Part shown: piece after piece, positions 1 through 7,445 of the stretch | Layout: every line of letters begins with the position of its first letter | Numbering within the stretch: position 1 is the stretch's first letter | NCBI GenBank assembly: GCA_964559075.1 | Contig: CAZLGJ010000023.1 | Location: forward strand, 1-28,045 | Source of the DNA: Opacimonas sp964559075 | GTDB lineage: Bacteria > Pseudomonadota > Gammaproteobacteria > Enterobacterales > Alteromonadaceae | Length of the DNA stretch: 28,045 nucleotides | Reading direction: 5' to 3' | Position numbers and translations under genes: made by a program | The notes under the pieces: model-generated | Databases searched by the model: none | Told to the model about the DNA's origin: nothing | Seen by the model: only the letters and a program-made list of their open reading frames with translations

Positions 1-1077
1 TTCTTCTAGCAAGGCGCGGTCGCCCGCTAAAAAGGGTAAAGCATCGGAGACGCGAACGGCTTTATTGATGCGGGGATGGCGCATTTTCATGCCATTTTGG
101 TATTTTCCTGAAACAATGCGACAAAAAGCAATGCGGTCGCGGTGTTTAGGATCCATGTTTGCTTGAATTTTGAACACAAAGCCGCTGAATTTTTCGTTAT
201 CAGCGGCGACTTCACTGTCTTTATCGGTAGCGCGAGGCTGAGGCGTAGGCGCCCATGCCGTTAAGCCATCGAGCATGTGATCCACACCAAAATTGCCCAA
301 TGCGGTGCCAAAGAATACCGGCGTGAGTTGTCCTTCTAAAAACATTTCTTGGTCAAACTCGTTTGACGCGCCCATCACCAGCTCAAGCTCTTCGCGCAGT
401 TGTGACACTAAATCACTGCCAACTGCCGCATCGAGTTCAGGGTTATCAAGCCCTTTGATAATGCGCACATCTTGGATCGTGTGACCTTGACCTGTGGCAT
501 ACAAAATCGTTTCATCGCGATGCAGATGATAAACCCCTTTAAACAATTTGCCGCAGCCAATAGGCCAAGTAATTGGTGCACAGGCAATATCCAGCTCCGT
601 TTCCACTTCGTCTAATAACTCCATGGGATCGCGTATGTCGCGGTCGAGCTTATTCATAAAGGTAATGATGGGCGTGTCGCGCAGCCGCGTAACTTCCATT
701 AATTTGCGGGTGCGATCCTCAACGCCCTTGGCCGCATCAATCACCATCAAACAGGAGTCAACCGCAGTCAAGGTGCGGTAGGTATCCTCAGAGAAATCTT
801 CGTGCCCAGGGGTGTCTAACAAATTGACCAAAAAATCATCATACGGGAACTGCATTACGGAAGTCGATACTGAGATCCCCCGCTCTTTTTCCATCTCCAT
901 CCAGTCGGACTTGGCATGTTGACCCGATTTTTTGCCTTTGACCGTACCGGCTTTTTGTAAAGCGTTGCCGAATAACAAGACTTTTTCGGTGATAGTGGTT
1001 TTACCCGCATCAGGGTGCGAGATGATTGCGAATGTTTTTCGCTTGTTGATTTCGTTAAGAAAATCGGCGTTTGCCAT
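1..1077 (-). CDS. prfC: Peptide chain release factor 3 (RF3), 3' end missing
   Basis: RF3 is the cytoplasmic translational GTPase that recycles RF1/RF2 after peptide release. The frame is open from the ATG at 1077 to the window edge (359 codons; the family is about 530 residues, so roughly the last 170 are outside). The G1 loop reads HPDAGKTT at residues 21-28, followed by an EKERGIS switch, DTPGHEDFSEDT (G3) and NKLD (G4). The part at the window edge (GFVFKIQANMDPKHRDRIAF, then GKYQNGMKM) is the RF3-specific domain II start, which separates it from EF-G. It is the last gene of a minus-strand series; in E. coli prfC also lies near holD-rimI. A 260-bp leader with several hairpins precedes it. 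Identification is secure. Confidence 0.97.
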   Translation of the reverse strand, partial: MANADFLNEINKRKTFAIISHPDAGKTTITEKVLLFGNALQKAGTVKGKKSGQHAKSDWMEMEKERGISVSTSVMQFPYDDFLVNLLDTPGHEDFSEDTYRTLTAVDSCLMVIDAAKGVEDRTRKLMEVTRLRDTPIITFMNKLDRDIRDPMELLDEVETELDIACAPITWPIGCGKLFKGVYHLHRDETILYATGQGHTIQDVRIIKGLDNPELDAAVGSDLVSQLREELELVMGASNEFDQEMFLEGQLTPVFFGTALGNFGVDHMLDGLTAWAPTPQPRATDKDSEVAADNEKFSGFVFKIQANMDPKHRDRIAFCRIVSGKYQNGMKMRHPRINKAVRVSDALPFLAGDRALLEE

Positions 1078-1208
1078 GGGACAGTGTTCCTAATTTGCAC
1101 AGCTATTTGTGCCAAAAATTAATCAAGCACAAATAAATTTGCGTGATTCTAACAAATTAACCAAAAGCTTTAAATTATTGTATGAGAAAAACACGCATAG
1201 CATCATCA

Positions 1209-1321
1209 GCGGAGAGGTACATCTCGTAGGTGTTTATCGATGGCATCGAACATGCCACGATACCTACAGCAAAATACGGCGCTAACCTCCGCAATAAGCG
1301 CCGTAAAAAAAGCACAGTGCT
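1209..1321. other. Structured intergenic segment between luxR-type gene and prfC
   Basis: The gap 1078-1339 has no gene. It holds an imperfect hairpin at 1226-1267 (GTAGGT/ACCTAC outer, ATCG/CGAT middle, TGGCAT/ATGCCA inner), a perfect 9-bp hairpin at 1275-1283/1297-1305 (TACGGCGCT/AGCGCCGTA) and a small palindrome AGCACAGTGCT at 1311-1321. GCGGAG at 1209-1214 is complementary to CTCCGC (1287-1292) in the loop of the second hairpin, so a pseudoknot or alternative fold is possible. Read on the minus strand, the second hairpin is followed by TTTTGC, so it may end the upstream luxR-type transcript. The rest could be prfC leader structure. Confidence 0.5.
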
Positions 1322-1339
1322 AAACCCAACACCGTCAGC

Positions 1340-1552
1340 TTAATGCATCCGCTTAATATCATTGGCATAGCGAGCAATGAGGGTACTGCGATTGCTGACT
1401 TTCAATTTTTTGTAGATGTTATTGGCGTGAAACTTAACCGTCCGTTCGGAAATAAACAAATCGTCTCCAATAGCGCGGTTGGTTTTGCCTAGTGAGATAT
1501 GCATAGCGACCTGTTGCTCGCGTTTAGATAATTTATGCAGTTGAGATATCAT
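1340..1552 (-). CDS. Stand-alone LuxR/GerE-type helix-turn-helix regulator
   Basis: A 70-residue protein consisting of little more than a LuxR C-terminal DNA-binding domain. It has the family pattern: LSKREQQVA near residue 8, then GKTNRAIGDDLFISERTVKFHANNI as the helix-turn-helix and a terminal KLKVSNRSTLIARY. There is no receiver or autoinducer-binding domain. The ATG at 1552 was chosen over an upstream in-frame start at 1603 because AAGGA lies about 8 bases before it and the LuxR fold begins just after. It lies between yjdM and prfC on the same strand, with a promoter-sized gap of 189 bp containing short repeats. Targets cannot be inferred; such single-domain proteins occur as small regulators related to the GerE type. 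Confidence 0.85.
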   Translation of the reverse strand: MISQLHKLSKREQQVAMHISLGKTNRAIGDDLFISERTVKFHANNIYKKLKVSNRSTLIARYANDIKRMH

Positions 1553-1657
1553 ATTATTTGTCCTTATGGTGATTTTTAAACTCGGTTCACAGCCACACAG
1601 CATTCTGGTTAAGACAATTGGCTTATCAATGAGTGTAGAGGAATACCGAGATAAGTC

Positions 1658-1688
1658 AGGTACTGATAGGCGTTTTCAGTACCTTTTT
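1658..1688 (+). terminator. Perfect 9-bp inverted repeat with T-run on plus strand
   Basis: AGGTACTGA (1658-1666) and TCAGTACCT (1676-1684) form a perfect stem with a 9-base loop, and the stem runs straight into TTTTT on the plus strand. This has the shape of an intrinsic terminator, but no plus-strand gene precedes it. It could end a short RNA transcribed divergently from the luxR-type gene, or serve as a protein-binding palindrome between yjdM and that gene. The minus strand has no T-run after the hairpin. Confidence 0.35.
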
Positions 1689-1730
1689 AGGACAAAACAA
1701 GACAAAAGTTTAGCGCAAAATAGGACAAAA
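1688..1730. repeat. Three 10-bp GACAAAA repeats upstream of the luxR-type gene
   Basis: TAGGACAAAA occurs at 1688-1697 and again at 1721-1730, with CAAGACAAAA directly abutting the first copy at 1698-1707. The outer copies are 33 bp apart, close to three helical turns. They lie in the gap between yjdM and the stand-alone LuxR-type gene, so they could be operator half-sites, but this is inference from position only. Confidence 0.4.
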
Positions 1731-1741
1731 GCAGTCAAACC

Positions 1742-2083
1742 TCAGGCTTTTTTAACAAACTTCGCGGTGACCATCATTTCACCCACACCGTCTACCTTAC
1801 AATCAAGCTCGTGGTCTTTTTTGTCTAACACACGACGGATAAGCGCCTTGGTACCGATTTTAATCACCTGAGAACTGCCTTTGATTTTTAAATCTTTGAT
1901 CACCGTCACCTTATCTCCATCTGCTAATAATGTGCCGTTGGCGTCTTTGACCTGGAGCGCATCATCGAGGCTCGTATCTTCAGGATGCCATTCATGACCA
2001 CATTCAGGACATACGTGCAGCGCACCATCAATATACACATATTCTGATTGACATTGTGGGCAAGGAGGAAGGTTTACAGACAT
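1742..2083 (-). CDS. yjdM: YjdM/PhnA-family zinc-ribbon protein
   Basis: A 113-residue soluble protein of the family historically called alkylphosphonate utilisation protein PhnA and now YjdM. The N-terminus carries a zinc ribbon with CPQC at 8-11 and CPEC at 25-28. The PhnA domain follows: DANGTLLADGDKVTVIKDLK, then KGSSQVIKIGTKA. Length is normal for the family. The original link to phosphonate breakdown is not established for this family, and no phn transport or C-P lyase genes are near. Its start lies 9 bp after the rimI stop, so it is probably co-transcribed with rimI. No strong ribosome binding site is visible. Confidence 0.92.
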   Translation of the reverse strand: MSVNLPPCPQCQSEYVYIDGALHVCPECGHEWHPEDTSLDDALQVKDANGTLLADGDKVTVIKDLKIKGSSQVIKIGTKALIRRVLDKKDHELDCKVDGVGEMMVTAKFVKKA

Positions 2084-2092
2084 AGATAAGGC

Positions 2093-2593
2093 TTAGCTTG
2101 GTGAAGGAACGTGCTGCGGATAATAACACATCACTAACGCATCCTCGCGAATACTTTCATCAAGTACTCCGGGGTAGTATGCTCGGCGCGTTTCAATATC
2201 GACAAACCCGATATCGCGATACAAGTGAATCGCGTTACTATTGCTCGCGCGAACTTCGAGCCAAATTTCATCGATATTTTGACGTGTTGCAGATTTGCAC
2301 AGATGTTGCAATAGCTGTCGTCCCACCCCTTGGTTTTGTGCCGCTCGGGCAACCACAATCTCCATTAACGTCCACTCGCGATGGGCGGGTGTGAGAATAG
2401 CTTGTATGATGTAAAAACCGAGCAGCTGCTTATCGTGATAAATTCCGATGCACTGGTATGGGGCGACTAGGCAGCTGCAAAACGTATCGTACGACCAAGC
2501 TTTGGCTTGTGCACTTAGCATGATCTCATACGCATTGGCGCGGTCTTGCAAGCCCAAAAAATGACATGCATTATCCGAATCAAAAATTGCCAT
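2093..2593 (-). CDS. rimI: Ribosomal protein S18 alanine N-acetyltransferase RimI (GNAT)
   Basis: A GNAT-fold acetyltransferase of 166 residues. RimI acetylates the N-terminal alanine of ribosomal protein S18 using acetyl-CoA. The acetyl-CoA loop reads QNQGVGRQLL, preceded by LMEIVVA and followed by IWLEVRASNSNAIHLYRDIGFVDIETRRAYYP, the characteristic RimI C-terminal half (LEVR, N-AI-LY---GF, R--YY). An ATG at 2593 is chosen; a TTG at 2599 is possible. It starts 9 bp after the holD stop, matching the holD-rimI pair of E. coli, which supports RimI over a generic GNAT. Confidence 0.88.
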   Translation of the reverse strand: MAIFDSDNACHFLGLQDRANAYEIMLSAQAKAWSYDTFCSCLVAPYQCIGIYHDKQLLGFYIIQAILTPAHREWTLMEIVVARAAQNQGVGRQLLQHLCKSATRQNIDEIWLEVRASNSNAIHLYRDIGFVDIETRRAYYPGVLDESIREDALVMCYYPQHVPSPS

Positions 2594-2602
2594 CAGCAAT
2601 GA

Positions 2603-2854
2603 CTATTGAGCGTTAGCATGCTGTTGATACAGCCTCCATAAGGCCGCTTTGTCAGCTGAGCTAAAGGGAGTGGGAATCGTTGCCAGACCTGCGTCTAACG
2701 CAACCTTATCACCAGACACAAACTGCAGTTGTGGCATGGCAAGCTGCAGATCAGAGAGCACGGGCTCTGCAGTAAAAGGGGTTTGCGAAGGGTCACGATA
2801 GTGTAGGCGTGTGATCCCAAGCGCGTCTAAAATAGCGTGTTGATAGTCTGACAA
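2603..2854 (-). CDS. holD: Compact DNA polymerase III psi subunit (HolD-like)
   Basis: A small protein (83 residues from the preferred start) resembling HolD, the psi subunit that joins chi to the clamp loader. The N-terminal segment, SDYQHAILDALGITRLHYRDP, resembles the E. coli psi start (WQLQQLGITQWSLRRP), and the end ADKAALWRLYQQH resembles ARAALWQQI. E. coli psi is 137 residues, so the middle here is much shorter. TTG at 2854 is favoured because GGAGGT lies 4 bases upstream; an in-frame TTG at 2866 would put that site inside the gene. Adjacent rimI supports the call. Short length and weak conservation of this family limit confidence. Confidence 0.72.
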   Translation of the reverse strand: MSDYQHAILDALGITRLHYRDPSQTPFTAEPVLSDLQLAMPQLQFVSGDKVALDAGLATIPTPFSSADKAALWRLYQQHANAQ

Positions 2855-2921
2855 GTTCACCTCCAAAGAGGTATACAGAATAACAAACTTTGTCTCGTCA
2901 CACTACTCATTCAACAGGCAT

Positions 2922-3374
2922 TCAAAACGGTTCAACGTGCCATTGCCCCACTTCTACTTCGACAACGCGTACTTTAGTACCTGACGCAATCGGCACAGCG
3001 CTGACTAAGCGCCATTCGATGCCTGAATATTTGTACATCACACAGCCATCTGGCTCGACGGCATCGGCAAGCACAAAGGTAAACCCAACCAAATCAGAAG
3101 TGACCGGCGAATCATCACGCTGCTCTTGGAGCCGTTTAAAGGGTTTCCACAACACTACAGTCAATACCGCGGTCAACACCCCAACAACCAATATGGCATC
3201 GAGTAGTGAGTTACCTAGCAGTCCGAGATAAATCGCCACCGCGGTTAAAATTAATGAACTGCCCACCATGAACAAAATAATAGTGGAAAGGCTTAACACC
3301 AGCACTTCGACAATCAGCAGCACCAGCCCTAGGATAAACAGGAATTCCGCTAAATTTTCCACAAGGATGCTCAT
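2922..3374 (-). CDS. NfeD-family membrane protein, partner of QmcA
   Basis: A 150-residue inner-membrane protein. The first 75 residues form about three hydrophobic segments (FLFILGLVLLIVEVLVLSLS; TIILFMVGSSLILTAVAIYL; AILVVGVLTAVLTVVLW), followed by a soluble C-terminal domain of the NfeD OB-fold type (residues about 90-150, with LVGFTFVLADAV and GTKVRVVEVEVG). This is the short NfeD type without a serine protease domain (as E. coli YbbK). Its start codon overlaps the stop of the SPFH gene (ATGA), the usual stomatin-NfeD pair, which implies translational coupling and a shared membrane-microdomain role. Confidence 0.9.
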   Translation of the reverse strand: MSILVENLAEFLFILGLVLLIVEVLVLSLSTIILFMVGSSLILTAVAIYLGLLGNSLLDAILVVGVLTAVLTVVLWKPFKRLQEQRDDSPVTSDLVGFTFVLADAVEPDGCVMYKYSGIEWRLVSAVPIASGTKVRVVEVEVGQWHVEPF

Positions 3375-4318
3375 GCTGGTTTACCACTATTCAAACGATT
3401 GATAATGCTGGTCGCTTGTGCCACAAGACTGGCTGCATCAGATGCATTATCTGGCAGTAGTACCACTGATGACTCTTTGGCAATTGCTTGCTTTGCTTCA
3501 ATCGCTTTGCTGGCGAGATCAAGCTGAATGGCTTTTTGACCCGCCTCGGTGTTGGCTTGTTCACCGACCATTTTGAGTGCACCGGCTTGTGCTTCTGCAA
3601 CCGCTAAAATCGCTTGCGCCTCACCTTCAGCTTTGAGGATCTGCTCGGAGCGCTCGGCCTCCGCTGCCAATACGATGGCTTGTTTGTCACCTTCTGCACG
3701 GTTGATCGCCGCCTGACGATCGCCTTCTGATTCGAGGATCTGCGCACGCTTGACCCGTTCCGCTTTCATCTGAGCCTCCATTGCTTCCATGACGGAAGCA
3801 GGTGGCGTGATGTCCTTGATTTCATAGCGCAAAACCTGAATTCCCCATGGACTAGAAGCTTCGTTAATTGATGAAACAATATTGGCATTGAGCATATCGC
3901 GTTCTTCAAAGGTTTTATCTAATTCAATTTTACCAATCTCTGAACGCATGGTGGTTTGTGCTAACTGGGTCACCGCAAACACATAATCCTCGACACCGTA
4001 GGTGGCTTTTTTGGGATCCAGCACGCGAAAGTACAGCACACCGTCCACAGCAAGTGAAATATTGTCGCGAGTAATGGCTGATTGCTCCGGTACGTCCACC
4101 GCTTGTTCTTTAAGACTGCGATCTGCGGCAACCCGGTCTATAAAAGGCACCAAAAAGTTGATGCCCGCTTCTCGGGTCGACTGATACTTGCCAAAACGCT
4201 CAATAATATAAGCTCGGTTTTGCGGAACAAATTTGACGGATAATTTAATGACAACGACGACCAAAATTATCACTAACACCGGCACACTAAATAACAGTTC
4301 AAAAATTGGAGAGTTCAT
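3371..4318 (-). CDS. qmcA: SPFH/band 7 (stomatin-like) membrane protein QmcA
   Basis: A 315-residue SPFH-domain protein with one N-terminal membrane anchor (residues about 9-30, rich in V/I/L). The band 7 domain follows from VPQNRAYIIERFGKY, with the typical GINFLVPFID, the DNISLAVDGVLYFRV strand pair, TTMRSEIGKIELDKTFEERD, and WGIQVLRYEIKDI. A long helical region rich in Ala/Glu (about 190-275, many AEA/EGE repeats) should form a coiled coil. Such proteins build large oligomeric rings in membrane microdomains. It is first gene of a pair with nfeD. An AAGGAAAAGA ribosome site precedes the ATG at 4318. Confidence 0.95.
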   Translation of the reverse strand: MNSPIFELLFSVPVLVIILVVVVIKLSVKFVPQNRAYIIERFGKYQSTREAGINFLVPFIDRVAADRSLKEQAVDVPEQSAITRDNISLAVDGVLYFRVLDPKKATYGVEDYVFAVTQLAQTTMRSEIGKIELDKTFEERDMLNANIVSSINEASSPWGIQVLRYEIKDITPPASVMEAMEAQMKAERVKRAQILESEGDRQAAINRAEGDKQAIVLAAEAERSEQILKAEGEAQAILAVAEAQAGALKMVGEQANTEAGQKAIQLDLASKAIEAKQAIAKESSVVLLPDNASDAASLVAQATSIINRLNSGKPA

Positions 4319-4352
4319 TCTTTTCCTTAAAAAACCAAAATTTTACAGATTT

Positions 4353-4380
4353 AGTATAACTAGCCCGGCGACCTGCGCAA
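4353..4380 (-). promoter_or_regulatory. Candidate promoter for qmcA-nfeD
   Basis: On the minus strand TTGCGC (4375-4380) is followed after 16 bp by TATACT (4353-4358), about 35 bp before the qmcA start. It matches sigma-70 boxes reasonably well (4/6 and 5/6). The call rests on sequence match and position only. Confidence 0.45.
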
Positions 4381-4433
4381 CTGGCAATGCGTATCAAAAT
4401 GTAACATGCCCCTTTAGTCGTAAGTGACTGTTT

Positions 4434-4463
4434 TTTACAAACTGCTTACAGTATAAATATATT
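4434..4463 (+). promoter_or_regulatory. Candidate promoter for prpE-acuI
   Basis: TTTACA (4434-4439) and TATATT (4458-4463) with an 18-bp spacer lie 41 bp before the prpE ATG in the divergent qmcA/prpE gap. The region is very AT-rich, so other registers are possible. AAAAGGA 8-10 bases before the ATG is a good ribosome site. Confidence 0.4.
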
Positions 4464-4503
4464 GTTAACTTCTCATTGATATTGATAAAAAGGACCCTAC
4501 GCG

Positions 4504-6390
4504 ATGTCATATCAAACCGAATATGCAGCATCTATAAATACACCAGAAACATTTTGGGCTGAACAAGCCAGCAACTTACCTTGGTTTACCGCACCAGCTA
4601 CTATTTTAAGTAAAGACGAAAACGGCATGGATCGCTGGTTTGCCGATGGCGAGATGAATACCTGTTACATGGCTGTCGATCACCATGTTGCAACTGGTCG
4701 CGGTGACCAGAACGCCATTATTTTTGACTCCCCGGTCAGTGACACCAAATACACCCTGACATTTGCCCAGCTGCAGGACAAAGTGGCAACTTTTGCCGGC
4801 GCCCTCAAAGCACGCGGTGTGGAAAAAGGCGACCGCGTGGTCATTTATATGCCGATGATCCCCGAAGCCATTATTGCGATGCTTGCCGTGGCGAGACTCG
4901 GCGCGATTCACTCTGTGGTATTTGGTGGATTTGCGCCGCATGAGCTTGCGGTGCGCATCGATGATGCCAAGCCCAAAGTCATAGTCACGGCCTCTTGCGG
5001 TATTGAAATTAGCAAAATTATTCCATATAAACCTCTGGTAGATGAGGCGATTGCCCAAGCAACGCATAAACCGAACAATGTTATTTTGTTTCAGCGCAAA
5101 GAAGTTACCGCAGCGCTTGACCAGCCGTGGGATGTAGACTGGCAAGATGCCGTTGCTGCTGCAGAGACTGCGGCCCCCGTTAGCGTCAAAGGCACTGACC
5201 CACTCTATATATTGTACACCTCTGGCACCACCGGCACCCCAAAAGGTGTTGTACGCGATAATGGTGGTCATGCCGCCGCGCTGTATTATTCAATGCAGGC
5301 CATCTACAACGTTGAAGCAGGTGATGTGTATTGGGCAGCTTCTGATGTAGGTTGGGTCGTTGGTCATTCGTACATTGTGTATGGGCCGCTATTAAAGGGC
5401 TGTACCACAGTTGTTTATGAAGGCAAGCCGGTACGTACGCCAGATGCTGGCGGCTTTTGGCGCATGTGTGAAGAATATAAAATTTCGACGTTGTTTGCTG
5501 CGCCGACTGCCTTTCGCGCTATCAAAAAAGAAGATCCTGATGGCGAACTAATTAAACAATATGACCTGAGTCACCTTAAGAACATTTTTATGGCAGGTGA
5601 GCGCCTCGATCCCCCTACCTATGATTGGACAGTTGAAAAAACCGGCAAGCCGGTAATTGACCACTGGTGGCAAACCGAAACCGGTTGGGCGATTTGCGGC
5701 AATCTTCTCGGTGTTGAAGCCAAAGCGCCTAAAGCAGGCTCAGCGACTTTACCCACGCCGGGATTCAAGGTCGAGATCCTTGACGATGAAGGCAATGTGC
5801 TGCCACCTAATACACAAGGCGCAATTGCCATTAAACTGCCGCTACCGCCGAGCTGTTTACCCTCTATTTGGGGTAACTTTGCGCGCTTCAAAGAGAGCTA
5901 TCTCAGTGAATTTCCGGGCTACTACTGCTCTGGTGATGGCGGTTACATTGATGACGATGGCTATGTATTCATCATGGGCCGTACTGATGACGTAATCAAC
6001 ATTGCTGGACACCGTTTAAGTACTGGAGAAATGGAAGAAGTCGTTGCAGCCCACCCAGCTGTCGCAGAGTGTTCAGTGATCGGCGTCAAAGACGAATTAA
6101 AAGGGCAGCTGCCGGTGGGACTGGTAATTTTAAAAGACGGTGTGGACATTGATGAAGCCAGATTATTTGCCGAATTAAAAGCACAAATGGTGAAACAAAT
6201 TGGCCCCATCGCCTGCTTTAAAGAAGCCTTAATCGTCGAGCGTTTGCCCAAGACGCGCTCGGGTAAAATATTGCGCAAAATTTTGCGCCAAATCGCAGAT
6301 AAACAAAGCTATACTGTACCTTCAACCATTGATGATCCTGCTAGCTTATCTGAGATCTCAGATCTGATGAGCACTAAGGGCTTAATTTAA
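4504..6390 (+). CDS. prpE: Propionate-CoA ligase family acyl-CoA synthetase (PrpE-like)
   Basis: A 628-residue ATP-dependent acyl-CoA synthetase of the acetate/propionate type. The P-loop-like motif YTSGTTGTPKGV lies at about 238-249. Other signatures are RLGAIHSVVFGGFAPHELAVRI, DVGWVVGHSYIVYGPLL, WWQTETGW, GRTDDVINIAGHRLSTGEMEE, and KTRSGKILRKILRQI with the catalytic, usually acetylation-regulated lysine at K588. The overall pattern, including the N-terminal PETFWAEQA and C-terminal TIDDPASL, resembles E. coli PrpE more than Acs. It would convert propionate, or acrylate, to the CoA thioester. The next gene, 21 bp downstream, is acuI, which favours an acrylate/propionate role over acetate. 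Substrate preference is inferred. Confidence 0.9.
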   Translation: MSYQTEYAASINTPETFWAEQASNLPWFTAPATILSKDENGMDRWFADGEMNTCYMAVDHHVATGRGDQNAIIFDSPVSDTKYTLTFAQLQDKVATFAGALKARGVEKGDRVVIYMPMIPEAIIAMLAVARLGAIHSVVFGGFAPHELAVRIDDAKPKVIVTASCGIEISKIIPYKPLVDEAIAQATHKPNNVILFQRKEVTAALDQPWDVDWQDAVAAAETAAPVSVKGTDPLYILYTSGTTGTPKGVVRDNGGHAAALYYSMQAIYNVEAGDVYWAASDVGWVVGHSYIVYGPLLKGCTTVVYEGKPVRTPDAGGFWRMCEEYKISTLFAAPTAFRAIKKEDPDGELIKQYDLSHLKNIFMAGERLDPPTYDWTVEKTGKPVIDHWWQTETGWAICGNLLGVEAKAPKAGSATLPTPGFKVEILDDEGNVLPPNTQGAIAIKLPLPPSCLPSIWGNFARFKESYLSEFPGYYCSGDGGYIDDDGYVFIMGRTDDVINIAGHRLSTGEMEEVVAAHPAVAECSVIGVKDELKGQLPVGLVILKDGVDIDEARLFAELKAQMVKQIGPIACFKEALIVERLPKTRSGKILRKILRQIADKQSYTVPSTIDDPASLSEISDLMSTKGLI

Positions 6391-6411
6391 TAATAACAAC
6401 AAGGAATACCT

Positions 6412-7387
6412 ATGCGCGCGATTGTATTACGTGAAGACAAACAAGTTGCTGTAGAAGACGTTGCCCTAAGTGATTTGCCCGAGGGAGATGTTTTAGTTAA
6501 GGTCACATACTCGACCCTCAATTACAAAGATGCGCTAGCACTAACTGCCAGTGCGCCTATCGCCAAAAGCTATCCTATGGTACCTGGAATTGATTTTGTT
6601 GGCACCGTGGAAGAGTCCACTAGTCCTGATTTTGCCAACGGCGAAACTGTTGTGCTAAACGGCTGGGGAGTCGGCGAAAAACACTGGGGCGGTCTTGCAG
6701 AATACGCACGCGTCAAAAGCAAATGGCTGATCCGCCTGCCTGCTGGCATTGCCCCGCAGGATGCCATGAGTATCGGTACTGCAGGCTACACGGCCATGTT
6801 GTGCTGTAATGCATTGCGCGATGCCGGGGTAGCGCCAGATTCAGGTAAAATCATTGTGTCTGGTGCAACTGGTGGCGTGGGCTCTATTGCGGTGGCTATT
6901 TTGGCCAAGCGAGGCTATCAAGTGACCGCGCTAAGTGGTAAACCTGATCAGGCAGACTACCTGACCTCATTGGGTGCCGCTGACATTATGGAACGCGCCG
7001 CTTATGCAGATAAAGCGCGTCTATTAGGCGGTCANNNNNNNNNNAGACTGGGCTGGTGCTGTCGATGTCGTGGGCAGTCATACGCTGGCTAACATCATCG
7101 CCAATACTCAATACGGTGGTGTGGTTACCGCTTGTGGCCTTGCCCAAGGCATGGACTTGCCCACGTCAGTTGCGCCATTTATCCTGCGCGGTGTGTCGTT
7201 GCTAGGCATTGACTCGGTGTATTGCCCACAAGACAAACGCCAACAGGCATGGGATGACCTAGCTGCAGAACTCGACCCTGCCGTCTTTGAGCAGATCACC
7301 CATACCATTGGACTGGATGAGTGTATCGCTGCAGCGCAAGCAATGATGGCTGGTTCCGTGACTGGCCGCTATTTAGTTAAGCTATAG
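6412..7387 (+). CDS. acuI: Acrylyl-CoA reductase AcuI/YhdH (interrupted by assembly gap)
   Basis: A zinc-free MDR-family NADPH oxidoreductase of the AcuI/YhdH type, which reduces acrylyl-CoA to propionyl-CoA. It has the N-terminal LPEGDVLVKVTYSTLNYKDALA, the family hallmark GWGVGEKHWGGLAEYARVK, and the dinucleotide-binding VSGATGGVGS. The C-terminal part resumes as WAGAVDVVG, YGGVVTACGLA, PFILRGVSLLGIDSV and ends GRYLVKL. Ten Ns at 7035-7044 split it; reading frames before and after differ only because 10 is not a multiple of 3, so this is not evidence of a real frameshift. Alignment by eye to E. coli YhdH suggests that only a few bases, if any, are missing. It sits 21 bp after prpE, forming a two-gene operon. 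The last codons lie inside a tandem repeat. Confidence 0.93.
7035..7044. other. Assembly gap (10 N) inside acuI
   Basis: Ten ambiguous bases. Homology on both sides continues the same protein, so this is most likely a fixed-size placeholder. For an intact frame the true length must be a multiple of 3. Confidence 0.95.
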
Positions 7388-7440
7388 CATCGTTAAGCTA
7401 TAGCATCGTTAAGCTATAACATCATTTAGCTATAGCATGG
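7377..7440. repeat. 16-bp tandem repeat, four copies, starting in the acuI 3' end
   Basis: The unit TTAAGCTATAGCATCG is present exactly at 7377-7392 and 7393-7408, with two diverged copies at 7409-7424 (2 changes) and 7425-7440 (2 changes), then a much degraded fifth at 7441-7456. Each intact unit contains the palindrome GCTATAGC. The first copy includes the last two codons and stop codon of acuI (AAG CTA TAG), so the array looks like expansion of the gene's own end. Confidence 0.9.
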
Positions 7441-7445
7441 TGAAA

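Noticed and set aside
855..1115. 86-codon frame on the minus strand
   Set aside because: It overlaps prfC in another frame; prfC has clear GTPase motifs and is open to the window edge.
4606..5271. 221-codon frame antisense to prpE
   Set aside because: It has no family features and lies opposite a well-conserved acyl-CoA synthetase; a shadow of codon bias.
6412..7092. acuI as a frameshifted pseudogene
   Set aside because: The frame change is caused by the 10-N placeholder; homology is continuous on both sides.
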